A stretch of DNA of 64,000 nt from Collinsella sp. (GTDB lineage Bacteria; Actinomycetota; Coriobacteriia; Coriobacteriales; Coriobacteriaceae): the NCBI GenBank assembly GCA_018368345.1, contig JAGZEK010000002.1, positions 124,001-188,000 on the forward strand, read 5' to 3'. Position numbers and translations under genes: made by a program. Below, piece by piece: positions 51,616 to 60,385 of this stretch; position 1 is the stretch's first letter; every line of letters starts with the position of its first letter. The notes beneath the pieces were generated by a model, which saw only the letters and a program-made list of their open reading frames with translations, searched no databases and was not told where the DNA came from.

Positions 51616-52542
51616 CTAGTGCTCCTCGCCGGCGCGGGCCAGGTCGTAGGGCGTGGTCTGGTAGACGTAGTAGTTGAGCCAGTTGGTGTAGAACAGCTGA
51701 GCCTGGCTGCGCCAGACGTTACGCGGCTCGGCGGTGGGGTCGTCACCTGGGAAGTAATGCGCCGGCACCTGGGGGTTGAGCCCGCGCTTCACGTCGCGCT
51801 CGTACTCCAAGCGCAACGTGTCGGTATCGTACTCGGGATGGCCAAAGACAAAGAAGCGGCGGCTGTCGGTCGACTTGACGATGTACAAGCCCACCTCGTC
51901 GGACACGGCCACGACCTCAAGCTGCGGCTCGGCCTCCACGTCCTCGCGGCGCACATCGGTGTTGCGCGAATGCACGGCATAGAAACGGTCGTCGAAGCCG
52001 CGGACCAGCGGGCTTTGCGGCTTCACCAGATAATGCTCGAACACACCGCTCGCCTTTGCCGGCAGGTCGTACTTCTGGATACCGTAATGATGGTACAGGC
52101 CAGCCTGCGCGCCCCAACAAATGTGCAGCGTAGAGTGCACGTGCGTGGTGGACCAATCCATGATCTGGCAGAGCTCGGGCCAGTAGTCGACCTCTTCGAA
52201 CGGCATCTGCTCCACCGGCGCGCCCGTGATGATCAGGCCGTCGTAGTGGATGTCGCGGATGTCGTCGAACGTGCGGTAGAACGTCTCCAAGTGGCCGGCG
52301 CTCACGTGCGTGGCCTCGTGCGTCTTGGTGCGCAGCAGGTCCACCTCCACCTGCAGCGGCGTGTTGGAGAGCTTGCGCATGATCTGCGTCTCGGTGGCAA
52401 TCTTGGTGGGCATGAGGTTGAGGATGAGCACGCGCAGCGGACGGATGTCCTGGTGCAGCGCGCGGTACTCGGTCATGACAAAGATGTTCTCGCTCTCGAG
52501 CTGCGCGGCGGCAGGGAGGGCGTCGGGGATGCGAATGGGCAT
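51616..52542 (-). CDS. metAA: Homoserine O-acetyltransferase, MetA type
   Basis: Acylates homoserine to start methionine synthesis. The 308 residues carry catalytic Cys142 (HICWGAQAG), the GHPEYD block with catalytic His and Glu, and [10 protein letters not shown]. Residue 111 is Glu ([15 protein letters not shown]). In this family Glu111 goes with acetyl-CoA use and Gly111 with succinyl-CoA use, so an acetyltransferase is predicted despite the MetA fold. AAGGAG precedes the ATG. No SAM riboswitch was seen in the 200-base leader. Confidence 0.93.
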   Translation of the reverse strand: MPIRIPDALPAAAQLESENIFVMTEYRALHQDIRPLRVLILNLMPTKIATETQIMRKLSNTPLQVEVDLLRTKTHEATHVSAGHLETFYRTFDDIRDIHYDGLIITGAPVEQMPFEEVDYWPELCQIMDWSTTHVHSTLHICWGAQAGLYHHYGIQKYDLPAKASGVFEHYLVKPQSPLVRGFDDRFYAVHSRNTDVRREDVEAEPQLEVVAVSDEVGLYIVKSTDSRRFFVFGHPEYDTDTLRLEYERDVKRGLNPQVPAHYFPGDDPTAEPRNVWRSQAQLFYTNWLNYYVYQTTPYDLARAGEEH

Positions 52543-52645
52543 GGATGCTCCTTACGAGTCAGTTGCAGCTATGGTACAACGACCGGCCCCATCCGCGCGA
52601 GCACATCGCCCAGCGATGCCGTCAGCGGCCCAAATCACTCCAAAA

Positions 52646-52675
52646 GTAGAGATTAAGGCATGTCCAAAAATCTAC
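52646..52675. repeat. Short hairpin related to the terminator at 50671
   Basis: GTAGA...TCTAC arms enclose GGCATGTCC, a reverse-oriented, decayed copy of the 50671-50709 hairpin. It lies in the divergent metA/ldh region, where a TACAAT box at 52710-52715 probably serves ldh. Confidence 0.5.
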
Positions 52676-52752
52676 GGCGCTTTAGCCTAGCAAAGTGGCA
52701 GCAGGACGCTACAATGGTTCGACGCGAAAAACTCGGCCGAAAGGATACGTAT

Positions 52753-53730
52753 ATGTACCAGACGCGTAAGATCGGTGTGGTCGGCCAGGGCCACGTAGGA
52801 GCACATGTCGCCAACAGCCTGCTCATGCAGGGCATTGCCGATGAGCTGTACCTGTGCGATAGCAACGAGGCCAAAGTGACGTCCGAGGTCCAGGACCTGC
52901 GCGACTCCCTTTCGTTTGTCCCGTACAACACCAAGATCGTCAACTGCTACGACCACTACGAGGAGCTTGCCTGCTGCGACGTCATCGTCAACGCTGCCGG
53001 CAAGGTCGCGCTGGCCGCCGGCAACCGCGACGGCGAGCTGTTCTTTACCACCGACGCCGCCCGCTCCTTTGCCAAGCGCATCGTCGACGCCAGCTTTGAC
53101 GGCATCTTCGTGAGCATCTCCAACCCCTGCGACGTCGTGTGCACCGAGCTGTGGCACCTGACCGGCTACGATCCCAAGAAGATCATCGGCTCGGGCTGCG
53201 GTCTGGACTCCGCCCGCTTGCGCACCGAGATCTCCAAGAAGGTCGGCGTGAGCCCCAAGTCCATCGACGCCTACATGATCGGCGAGCACGGCTTTAGCCA
53301 GCTTGCTGCCTTTAAGGCCGCAACCATCGCTGGCAAAAACCTCAACGAGCTTCAGGCCGAGAACCCCGACAAGTACGCCTTCGACCACATGGAGGTCGAG
53401 GAGCTTGCACGCAAGGGCGGCTATGTGACCTACCAGGGCAAGCAGTGCACCGAGTACGCCGTTGCCAACTCCGCCGCGCGCGTCTGCGCCGCCGTGCTGC
53501 ACAACGAGCACGCCGTGCTTTCGGCCTCTACGCTTATGACCGGCCAGTATGGCGAGGAGGGTATCTTTACCTCCCTGCCGTGCGTGATCGGTGCCGAGGG
53601 CGTCGAGGAGGTCTACACACTCGACCTTTCCGAGCACGAGCTCGAGGGCTTCCACAAGAGCTGCCAGCACATCCGCGACAACATCGCCCAGCTCGACTGG
53701 TGGGATACCGAGGCCTACGACGCCAAGTAA
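52753..53730 (+). CDS. ldh: L-lactate dehydrogenase / L-2-hydroxyacid dehydrogenase
   Basis: A 325-residue NAD-dependent LDH/MDH-family enzyme. The Rossmann loop GQGHVG is at 11-16, the catalytic His lies in IGEHG, and the substrate Arg is in GLDSARLR. The active-site loop reads AGKVALAAGNRDGE, unlike the PQKPGETR of classical LDH. Substrates might therefore be larger 2-oxoacids, as in L-2-hydroxyisocaproate dehydrogenases. Start 52753 follows AAAGGAT. The terminator after it ends the transcript. Confidence 0.85.
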   Translation: MYQTRKIGVVGQGHVGAHVANSLLMQGIADELYLCDSNEAKVTSEVQDLRDSLSFVPYNTKIVNCYDHYEELACCDVIVNAAGKVALAAGNRDGELFFTTDAARSFAKRIVDASFDGIFVSISNPCDVVCTELWHLTGYDPKKIIGSGCGLDSARLRTEISKKVGVSPKSIDAYMIGEHGFSQLAAFKAATIAGKNLNELQAENPDKYAFDHMEVEELARKGGYVTYQGKQCTEYAVANSAARVCAAVLHNEHAVLSASTLMTGQYGEEGIFTSLPCVIGAEGVEEVYTLDLSEHELEGFHKSCQHIRDNIAQLDWWDTEAYDAK

Positions 53731-53771
53731 GCCGCTGGCTGCCGCAACCTTGCGAATCTATGCGCGATACT

Positions 53772-53813
53772 AAGCGGGCCGCGCCGGAAACCCACCGGCG
53801 CGGCCCGCTTTTT
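53772..53813 (+). terminator. Intrinsic terminator of ldh
   Basis: AGCGGGCCGCGCCGG and CCGGCGCGGCCCGCT arms around a 7-base loop, followed by TTTT. Confidence 0.93.
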
Positions 53814-53862
53814 GACTCACGCAGTGCCCCTGCGAATCGAAGGTGAATACTTTTCCCGTTAC

Positions 53863-54831
53863 TTAGTACTGCTCGATGCCCATGTAGCGACGAATCTCAG
53901 GGCTGTGGTCGAACACCTTTCCGCGGGCGGCGCGCAGCTCGCAGCTCATGTTGTAGAAGAAGATCGGCTCCAGGTACGAACGCACGCTGGCGGGCACCTC
54001 GCCCACGCCGTACTCGAGTGCATCGAGCACCATTACCGTATCGGTATGCGTGTTGAGGAACGCCAGCGCGCGCTCCTCCATGGGGCGGCACTCGCCCGAT
54101 CCGAGCTGCACAAAGTAGAACACGCCGGGCTCGGTGGCCTCGAAGGGGCCGTGGAAGTACTCGCCGGAGTGGATGTAGCAGCAGTGCTGCCACTGCATCT
54201 CCATGAGCGAGCAGATAGCCATGGCATAGGTCTGGCTAAAGTTGGGGCCGGAACCAAGGATATAGAAGAACTTGTGCTGCTGGCAGAGCTCGGCAAAGCG
54301 ATCGCCCAGCTCGGCGTTGACCTTCTCGCGGGCGGCGGGCAGCAGCGCATCCATCTGCTTAAGGCCCTCGTACATGTCAGCGAGTGCCTCGTAGCCTTCC
54401 TGCTGGTCGAGCAGCTCGGCGGCGATCAGAGCGCCGATGCCCTGCGGCACCTCGACCTGTGACACGCCCTCGCCCCACGGATAGACCCAGGTGGTCCACT
54501 TGCCGTTATCGATCTTGGAGCCCTCGCAGTCGGTGAGGGCAACGACCTCGGCACCGGCCGCCAGCGCCATCTCGCAGCCGTCGACGACCTCTTGCGTGTT
54601 GCCGCTGTGGCTGCAGGCAATAACGAGCGACTTCGGCCCTAGGCTCTTGGGGGCCATCAGGCAAAACTCGCGTGCCGTGTAGACCGTCGAGGTAAACGTG
54701 GTGGCCTCGCGCTTGAGCAGCTCGTTGGCCGGCATCAGGTCGATCATCGAACCGCCGCAGGCGATCCAAAAGACGTTCTCAATCTTGCCCTTGCGCTCGA
54801 TGATTTCCTGAATCAGATCGTGTGCGTTCAT
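53863..54831 (-). CDS. SIS-domain sugar-phosphate deglycase/isomerase (FrlB/GfrF-like), copy 1
   Basis: A 322-residue protein with two SIS domains. The first contains WIACGGSMIDLMPANELL and CSHSGNTQEVVDG. The second contains ILGSGPNFSQTYAMA and HSGEYFHGPFEATEPG. The C-terminal RRYMGIEQY tail is typical of FrlB-type enzymes, which split 6-phosphofructoselysine or related Amadori products into amino acid and glucose-6-phosphate. It is paralogous to 61102-62085. Its GntR regulator lies upstream, and operator-like repeats and a palindrome precede it. The exact substrate is unknown. Confidence 0.82.
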   Translation of the reverse strand: MNAHDLIQEIIERKGKIENVFWIACGGSMIDLMPANELLKREATTFTSTVYTAREFCLMAPKSLGPKSLVIACSHSGNTQEVVDGCEMALAAGAEVVALTDCEGSKIDNGKWTTWVYPWGEGVSQVEVPQGIGALIAAELLDQQEGYEALADMYEGLKQMDALLPAAREKVNAELGDRFAELCQQHKFFYILGSGPNFSQTYAMAICSLMEMQWQHCCYIHSGEYFHGPFEATEPGVFYFVQLGSGECRPMEERALAFLNTHTDTVMVLDALEYGVGEVPASVRSYLEPIFFYNMSCELRAARGKVFDHSPEIRRYMGIEQY

Positions 54832-54860
54832 GGTGATGCCCCTTCTTGTGTGGCGGTTTT

Positions 54861-54975
54861 GAACGACTGCAGCTCGTACCTGCAGTCGTTCTATGTTGTC
54901 CTATTTATAGCACGCACGACGACGCCCGTGAAGCCATTCCACCAAACTTGTTCTATATTGTTCTATCTATGGACG
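54861..54975 (-). promoter_or_regulatory. Promoter, palindrome and repeated operator before SIS gene 1
   Basis: A perfect 12-base-arm palindrome GAACGACTGCAG/CTGCAGTCGTTC spans 54861-54891. On the minus strand a TATAAA box (54904-54909, in extended form TGCTATAAA) overlaps an operator-like site ATAAATAGGACAACATAGAA. A second site, ATAGATAGAACAATATAGAA, lies near 54950-54970. The paired sites suggest control by the adjacent GntR protein. Confidence 0.6.
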
Positions 54976-55731
54976 TTAGATGTCGAAGACGTAGCGCGAG
55001 CCCACGATCTTTTGGCGGCCGAGCAGTAGAGGGCGCCCGTCAGCGTCGGTAAAGTAGGCCTCCATATAGAAGAGCGGCTCGCCGACCGGCACCTCCAACA
55101 GCGGGGCCGCCTGAGCATCGGCAAGCGCAATCTCCACGGTGCAAGGGTCGGACTTGAGCGGTGCACGGCCCGAATGCTCGGCAACGAGCGCAAAGATCGA
55201 GTTATCGGTGAGGTCCTTATCGGCAAGTGTCTGCAGATAGGGATGGTCAACCAGCACAAAGGCGTTGTTCTCGAGCATGACGGGGATGCCGTCGGCCGTG
55301 CGCACGCGCTCGACCACGATAAGCTCGCAGCCGGGCTCTACGCCAAAGAACGCCGCGTCCTCGCGCGTCGCCGCAACCACCGTGCGCGATACCAGGCGCG
55401 CACCCGGCACCATGTCGTTGGCAGCGCAACCCTCGGAAAAGCTCTGAACGTCACCCTTCTGGACAATCTTGCGCTTGAGCTTGGGCGCGCACACGAACGT
55501 GCCCCTCCCCTGCTGGCGGTTGAGATACCCCGCGCGCGACAGCTCCTCGATGGCGCGGCGCACGGTGATGCGTCCCACGCCGTAGTACTTCGCGAGCTCC
55601 ATCTCGGAAGGAATGCGCGAGCCGAATGCGTACACGCCACGCGCGATCTCGCCCTTTAGGTCGTCCATAACCTGCTGGTACAGCGGCACAGCGGACACCT
55701 CAGTGCGCTCGGTTTTATCATCGGATGCCAT
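54976..55731 (-). CDS. GntR/UTRA (HutC-type) transcription regulator 1
   Basis: A 251-residue regulator with an N-terminal winged helix (LYQQVMDDLKGEIARGVY, PSEMELAKYYGVGRITVRRA, GYLNRQQGRGTFV). The C-terminal UTRA ligand-binding domain includes ERVRTADGIPVMLENNAFVL and the terminal RQKIVGSRYVFDI. Such proteins usually sense a phosphorylated sugar. It starts two bases after recQ, using a GGAG site inside the recQ end, and lies directly upstream of SIS gene 1, its likely target. Confidence 0.92.
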   Translation of the reverse strand: MASDDKTERTEVSAVPLYQQVMDDLKGEIARGVYAFGSRIPSEMELAKYYGVGRITVRRAIEELSRAGYLNRQQGRGTFVCAPKLKRKIVQKGDVQSFSEGCAANDMVPGARLVSRTVVAATREDAAFFGVEPGCELIVVERVRTADGIPVMLENNAFVLVDHPYLQTLADKDLTDNSIFALVAEHSGRAPLKSDPCTVEIALADAQAAPLLEVPVGEPLFYMEAYFTDADGRPLLLGRQKIVGSRYVFDI

Positions 55732-55733
55732 CG

Positions 55734-57716
55734 TTATGCTCCATTCCGTGCATGCTCGGACTCAAACTCTTCAATCGCCGCCATAAACTGCTCGCCAAAG
55801 GCGTCGGCCTTTTTCTCGCCGATGCCGTTGACCTGGATAAGCTCGTCGCGCGTCTGTGGGCGTAGGCGGCACAGGCCGCGCAGGGCCTTGTCGGAAAAGA
55901 CCATGTACGGCGCCATCTCCAGCTCGGTCGAGATCTCCTTGCGCAGGGCACGCAGGCGCTCGAACAACTCGGCATCGTCGCCCACGCGTGGGCGCTGATC
56001 CAGCTCGGCCTCCTCGCGCAGCAGATCGACGGCGCGGCGGGCGCGGGCCGAGGCCTTGCGCTTGGACGCGCGACGCTTAACGGTAAAGGCAAACGCCTCA
56101 TCCTCGACCTCGACGGCACGCGGACCCAGCCCCACGACCGGGTACTGCCCCTGCGAGGTAGCCAGATAACCGCGGCCGCACAGCTGGCCGATGATGTCCT
56201 TGATGCGCCCGACCGATTCGCTCGACAGCTCACCGTAGCCACGGTCCTCGTCCAGATGCATCTGGCGAATGCGCTCGGTGTTGCCGCCGTGGAGCACGTC
56301 GGCGATCAGCGCCTTGCCAAAGCGCATGGGTCGCGCGGCCACGTAGCGCACGGCGGCGCGGGCCATATCGGTGACGTCCTCGACCTCGAACTGCGTGAGG
56401 CAGTTGCTGCAGTTGCCGCAGCCCTCGGCGTCATCCGTGGCGGTGGCGCCCGCACCAGCCGCAGCAGCATGCTCGGCCGCGGCCTCGTCGCCAAAGTAGC
56501 GCAGCATGTATTCGCGCAGGCAGCCGGTAGTATTGCAGTAGCCCTCCATCTGGCTGAGCAGGCGGTAGCGGTTCTGGAGCGCCCACGCGCGCTGCTCGTC
56601 GTCAAGCGCCTCGTCGGCCGCATCGCCGCGGTCGATCAAAAAGCGGCGCATGCGAAAATCGTTACCGTTCCACAGCAAGTGACAGCTGGCCGGGTCGCCA
56701 TCGCGGCCGGCGCGGCCCGCCTCCTGGTAGTACGCCTCGATGCTCTCGGGCACGTTATTGTGAATCACGTAGCGCACGTTGGGCTTGTCGATGCCCATGC
56801 CAAAGGCGTTGGTGGCAACCATCACCTGAATGTCGTCGTCGATAAAAGCGCGCTGGCTTTGCCGGCGGACGTCGTTGCCCATGCCGGCATGGTAGCGGCC
56901 CACGCGAATGCCGCTGGGGCCCAGTGCCTCGGCAAGCTCACCTGCCAGCGCGTCGACCGTCTTGCGGGTCGAGCAATACACGATGCCGCTCTCGCTCGAA
57001 TGCGCAATCACGTAGTCGCGCACCCAGGCGGTCTTGGCCTTGTCGCCCATCTCCTCGCAGCCAAAGTAGAGGTTCTTGCGATCGAAGCCCGTCACCACCG
57101 TCGCGGGGTTTTGCAGGCCGAGCATCTGCTGAATGTCCGCACGCACGCGCTCGGTCGCCGTAGCGGTAAAGGCCGCCACGACGGGGCGCTGCGGCAGGGA
57201 ATCGATGAACTCGCGAATCTGCAGGTAAGCGGGGCGGAAATCCTGGCCCCATTGGCTCACGCAGTGCGCCTCGTCAATGGCCACGAGCGGCACGCCAATG
57301 CCGCCGTCCGCCGCGGCCTCCTGCGCAAAGGCTAAAAAGCGCGGCTCGAGCAGACGCTCGGGTGCCACGTACATAAGCTGGTAGCGGCCCTCGCGCGCCC
57401 GCTTGAGCACGGTGTTTTGCTGGGCCGGGGTAAGGCTGGAGTTGAGATAGCTGGGTCGCGCACCCGCCGCGAGCAACGCACGGGTCTGGTCCTCCATAAG
57501 CGACAGCAGCGGACTCACCACAAAGGTGATGCCGGGCAGCATGAGCGCGGGCACCTGGTAGCAAATGGACTTGCCGGCGCCCGTGGGCATAACACCCAGC
57601 GCATCGCGGCCTGCAAGAATCGCATCGACCATGCGGTCCTGTCCCGGGCGAAACGAGGTGTAGCCAAAATAGGCGCCGAGCGTGTCGAGCGCCATCTGCT
57701 GCATGCTATCGGTCAT
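55734..57716 (-). CDS. recQ: ATP-dependent DNA helicase RecQ
   Basis: A 660-residue 3'-5' helicase for recombination and fork repair. Walker A MPTGAGKS (43-50), the DEAH box AIDEAHCVSQWGQDFRP and motif VI QEAGRAGRDGD are intact. The RecQ-C-terminal zinc site includes CGNCSNC. A C-terminal HRDC domain (LFERLRALRKEISTELEMAP) is present. Length is as expected. A TATAAT box at 57748-57753 lies about 32 bases before the start. It is cotranscribed with GntR 1, which may be incidental. Confidence 0.95.
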   Translation of the reverse strand: MTDSMQQMALDTLGAYFGYTSFRPGQDRMVDAILAGRDALGVMPTGAGKSICYQVPALMLPGITFVVSPLLSLMEDQTRALLAAGARPSYLNSSLTPAQQNTVLKRAREGRYQLMYVAPERLLEPRFLAFAQEAAADGGIGVPLVAIDEAHCVSQWGQDFRPAYLQIREFIDSLPQRPVVAAFTATATERVRADIQQMLGLQNPATVVTGFDRKNLYFGCEEMGDKAKTAWVRDYVIAHSSESGIVYCSTRKTVDALAGELAEALGPSGIRVGRYHAGMGNDVRRQSQRAFIDDDIQVMVATNAFGMGIDKPNVRYVIHNNVPESIEAYYQEAGRAGRDGDPASCHLLWNGNDFRMRRFLIDRGDAADEALDDEQRAWALQNRYRLLSQMEGYCNTTGCLREYMLRYFGDEAAAEHAAAAGAGATATDDAEGCGNCSNCLTQFEVEDVTDMARAAVRYVAARPMRFGKALIADVLHGGNTERIRQMHLDEDRGYGELSSESVGRIKDIIGQLCGRGYLATSQGQYPVVGLGPRAVEVEDEAFAFTVKRRASKRKASARARRAVDLLREEAELDQRPRVGDDAELFERLRALRKEISTELEMAPYMVFSDKALRGLCRLRPQTRDELIQVNGIGEKKADAFGEQFMAAIEEFESEHARNGA

Positions 57717-57890
57717 GGTTTCCTAACGTCCAAGTCATCTGCCGCCGATTATACGCCGCCACGCGGACCGGTGCCGCACGGCCGTCGACCACGGGCAACG
57801 CAATCCAAAAGGAACGAGCGTGGGATTTTTGGACACTTTCCCAACGGCTAATCTCTTGACAAGCGCGCAAACGTCGCAGGTTGAGCATAA

Positions 57891-58006
57891 GTCAGCGAAA
57901 ACGCCCCTAAGCGAGCAAGGTGACGTGAAAGAGGAGGGAAGCGTACTTCGGTACGCGACCGACGATTGAACGTCAGATTGCCGCTTAGGGGCGTTTGCAG
58001 CGTCGA
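57891..58006. repeat. Palindromic repeat between recQ and GntR 2
   Basis: Outer arms AACGCCCCTAAGCG/CGCTTAGGGGCGTTT enclose AGCAAGGTGACG, GTGAAAGAGGAG, a GCGTACTTCGGTACGC hairpin and ATTGAACGTCAG. It shares the outer part with 35077-35194 and the core with 31760-31867. The rest of 57717-57890 shows only the recQ promoter. Confidence 0.8.
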
Positions 58007-58056
58007 CCAATCCGTCGTTCGGCAGAACGGCGGAACCAAAGGCGCAGCGTCGAGCC

Positions 58057-58084
58057 GTTACGCGGTTTGGTAAAACCGCGTAAC
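58057..58084. terminator. Palindromic terminator after GntR 2
   Basis: GTTACGCGGTTT and AAACCGCGTAAC arms around TGGT or the like, adjoining the stop codon. It is almost the same as 35197-35226 after glmM. Confidence 0.65.
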
Positions 58085-58804
58085 TTATATGACCATGACG
58101 TAGCGGCTGCCCACGTAGTACTGTTTGCCGAGCAAGACCGGCTCGTCATCGGGACCGGTAAAGCCGGCACGCAGGTTGAGCAGCGGATCGTGCGGAGCAA
58201 TGCCCAGCTCGGCCGCCTGCTCGGCGTTAGCTCGAACGGCCTCGACCGTACGGTAGCCAACCGAGACAATCGGCGTTCCGCCAACACGCTCGACCTCGGC
58301 AAAAATCGACTTGTCCTCAAGATCGGCCGTCAACAGCTCACGGTAGGCGTCAAACGGCACAAAGATGTTCTCCTCAAAGATGGGCTCGCCGTCGGCCGTA
58401 CGCACGCGCTTGATATGCAGCAGCAGCGCATCCTTCTGCAGGCCAAAGAACTCCATCTCGTTTTGGCGCGCCGGAACGATCTGGCGATCGATCACGTGCG
58501 CACCGGCCTTCATGCCGTTGCCGGCACACAGCGCGGTAAACGTCTGCAGCGTCGAGGCGTGAAACTGGCGGTTGATGTGCGGCGTGGAGACAAAGGTGCC
58601 GCGGCCCTGCTGCTTAACCAGGTAACCATCGGAGCACAGCTCCTCGACAGCGCGGCGCACCGTAATACGGCTCACCTCGTACTGCTCGGCTAGTTCAAGC
58701 TCGGACGGAATACGCTCCTTGGGTGCATAAACACCTTTCTCGATCGCATCCTTGATTTCGTCATAAATCTGCTGGTAAAGCGGTGCATTTTTGGGCGCAG
58801 GCAT
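58085..58804 (-). CDS. GntR/UTRA transcription regulator 2
   Basis: A 239-residue regulator paralogous to the one at 54976-55731. The winged helix reads LYQQIYDEIKDAIEKGVY, PSELELAEQYEVSRITVRRA and GYLVKQQGRGTFV. The UTRA domain carries KRVRTADGEPIFEENIFVPF and ends in LLGKQYYVGSRYVMVI. The target is unknown, and it may serve the PTS/SIS operon at 61-64 kb. The upstream region is AT-rich with a weak ribosome site. Confidence 0.9.
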   Translation of the reverse strand: MPAPKNAPLYQQIYDEIKDAIEKGVYAPKERIPSELELAEQYEVSRITVRRAVEELCSDGYLVKQQGRGTFVSTPHINRQFHASTLQTFTALCAGNGMKAGAHVIDRQIVPARQNEMEFFGLQKDALLLHIKRVRTADGEPIFEENIFVPFDAYRELLTADLEDKSIFAEVERVGGTPIVSVGYRTVEAVRANAEQAAELGIAPHDPLLNLRAGFTGPDDEPVLLGKQYYVGSRYVMVI

Positions 58805-59023
58805 ATCTGATCACTCTTATCAAAATAGCTAAATTTCTAATACGTATATAACGTCTAGTTTCATATTACCTCATAATAATAAAACGATACACCCTCCCTA
58901 CCAAAAAGCGACAGCTTCATTTTGGTAGGTTTTATCTGGGCAAACGAGAGTCTCTCGAAAGCAACGGGGCTTTCGGGGGGCTCGTTCGGATGGGTTGCGC
59001 AGGACCGGCAAAATGCCAATACC

Positions 59024-60031
59024 CTACTTGCCGTCGTCCTGCTGCAGGCTGTCCTGTTCGCTGAGGCGCGCCTGCCTGCTGGCCATGCGTGCGGGCTTGT
59101 CGGGATCGGGAACGGCCGTGGGCATGGGCTCGTCGACATGACCACCCCACCAGCCGCCCACAAAGTTGAGCGTGTGGAACACATTGATCACGGCGCCGGA
59201 ATCAACGTCGCACACCAGCTTGATAATGTCCTGACTCTCGTAGGTCGAGACAACGGTGTTCAGCAGGTACATCTTTTCGCGGCTATATCCGCCGACGACC
59301 TCGGCGCAGCTAATGCCGTGCTGAAAATGGTTTACGTAGGCAGTCATGACCTCGTCTGCCTTACGCGTCGTGATCTGCAGCGTCACGCGATCGTAGCGAC
59401 GATAGAAACTGTCGATGGTCTTGGTCGAAATAAACTGGAACACGATGGAATACGCCGCCTTGTCCCAGCCAAACATAAAGCCAAAGATCGCCAGGATAAA
59501 GCAGTTGAAACCAAAGATGACGCCCCAGATGGTCTTGCCCGTGTGGTTGGAAACCCACAGCGCGATAAAGTCGGTGCCGCCGGTGGATGCGCCGGATTTA
59601 AGTGCGATGGCAGCGCCCAGACCCGAGACCACGCCGCCAAAAATGATGAGCATGATCTTGTCGCCCAAAAATGGAGCGAAGTGAAAGACGTTGAGGAACA
59701 GCGACGAGAGCACGACCTGCATCATCGAGAAGATGACGAAGCGCTTGCTAATGCCGCTCCAACATAGGAGCGCCACGGGGATGTTGAGCGCGAGCATGCC
59801 GAGCGAGATGTCGATATGAACGCCACCCAGCGAGGTAACGCGATCGAGCAGGACCGCGACGCCGGTAAGACCGCTCGGAAGCAGGTCGGCGGGCTGAATG
59901 AACGCCTGGATCAGAAATGTCTGGAGAACGGCGGAAATGGTGACCGCCACAGCAGTAATGGCGCGGCGGACGATGGTGAGGCGGCCGAGCACGAGCACGC
60001 GGTCCGTGAGCTGATCGATGGCGTTCGCCAC
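59024..60031 (-). CDS. YitT/DUF2179 family membrane protein
   Basis: A 335-residue protein with five or six membrane helices (YitT domain, motifs PSGLTGVAVLL and GASTGGTDFIA). A soluble DUF2179 domain follows (about 220-305, RVTLQITTRKADEVMTAYV). The family is widespread and poorly understood. The C-terminus has an acidic/basic tail with no match. Start is a GTG at 60031 after AAAGGAG. It lies alone between GntR 2 and a palindromic intergenic element. Confidence 0.88.
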   Translation of the reverse strand: MANAIDQLTDRVLVLGRLTIVRRAITAVAVTISAVLQTFLIQAFIQPADLLPSGLTGVAVLLDRVTSLGGVHIDISLGMLALNIPVALLCWSGISKRFVIFSMMQVVLSSLFLNVFHFAPFLGDKIMLIIFGGVVSGLGAAIALKSGASTGGTDFIALWVSNHTGKTIWGVIFGFNCFILAIFGFMFGWDKAAYSIVFQFISTKTIDSFYRRYDRVTLQITTRKADEVMTAYVNHFQHGISCAEVVGGYSREKMYLLNTVVSTYESQDIIKLVCDVDSGAVINVFHTLNFVGGWWGGHVDEPMPTAVPDPDKPARMASRQARLSEQDSLQQDDGK

Positions 60032-60169
60032 GCGGGCTCCTTTCGAAGGCAAATCTGGTTGTGAGGCATGTCGGCGATTGTAGCACGGAGCATGCGGGGG
60101 CGCTTCAATTCACCCTCCCTCGACAACCAAAGCGGGACCAGCAACCCCACGACCAAAGGCCCAAATAAC

Positions 60170-60288
60170 AAGTGAGTAGACTTTACGCGACCTGCAGAGC
60201 ACACCCAAAACCGCCACCCCTGTGACCTGCGGTTTTACTAGAGCAGATGCGCTTTGTGCTCGTCTTGCACCAAAAAGTCTACTCACTT
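60170..60288. repeat. 119-base nested inverted-repeat element
   Basis: Ends AAGTGAGTAGACTTT (60170-60184) and AAAGTCTACTCACTT (60274-60288) are exact inverted repeats. Inside, GAGCACA/TGTGCTC and AAAACCGC/GCGGTTTT form further nested stems. It looks like a miniature inverted-repeat element or a structured RNA within the 354-base gap 60032-60385. No gene is in it. Confidence 0.8.
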
Positions 60289-60385
60289 AGTCCGAATCGA
60301 AGCCAAACGGATCCAAATAGATGACAAATTAAGCCAATCCGCAGCAAAAGACGCGTGAATCAGTGCTTCTCGCGGCGGATTGACA

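Noticed and set aside
52543..52752. Possible SAM riboswitch before metA
   Set aside because: No SAM-I, SAM-II or SAM-IV core motif or terminator switch was visible. Only a standard ribosome site and a decayed hairpin were found.
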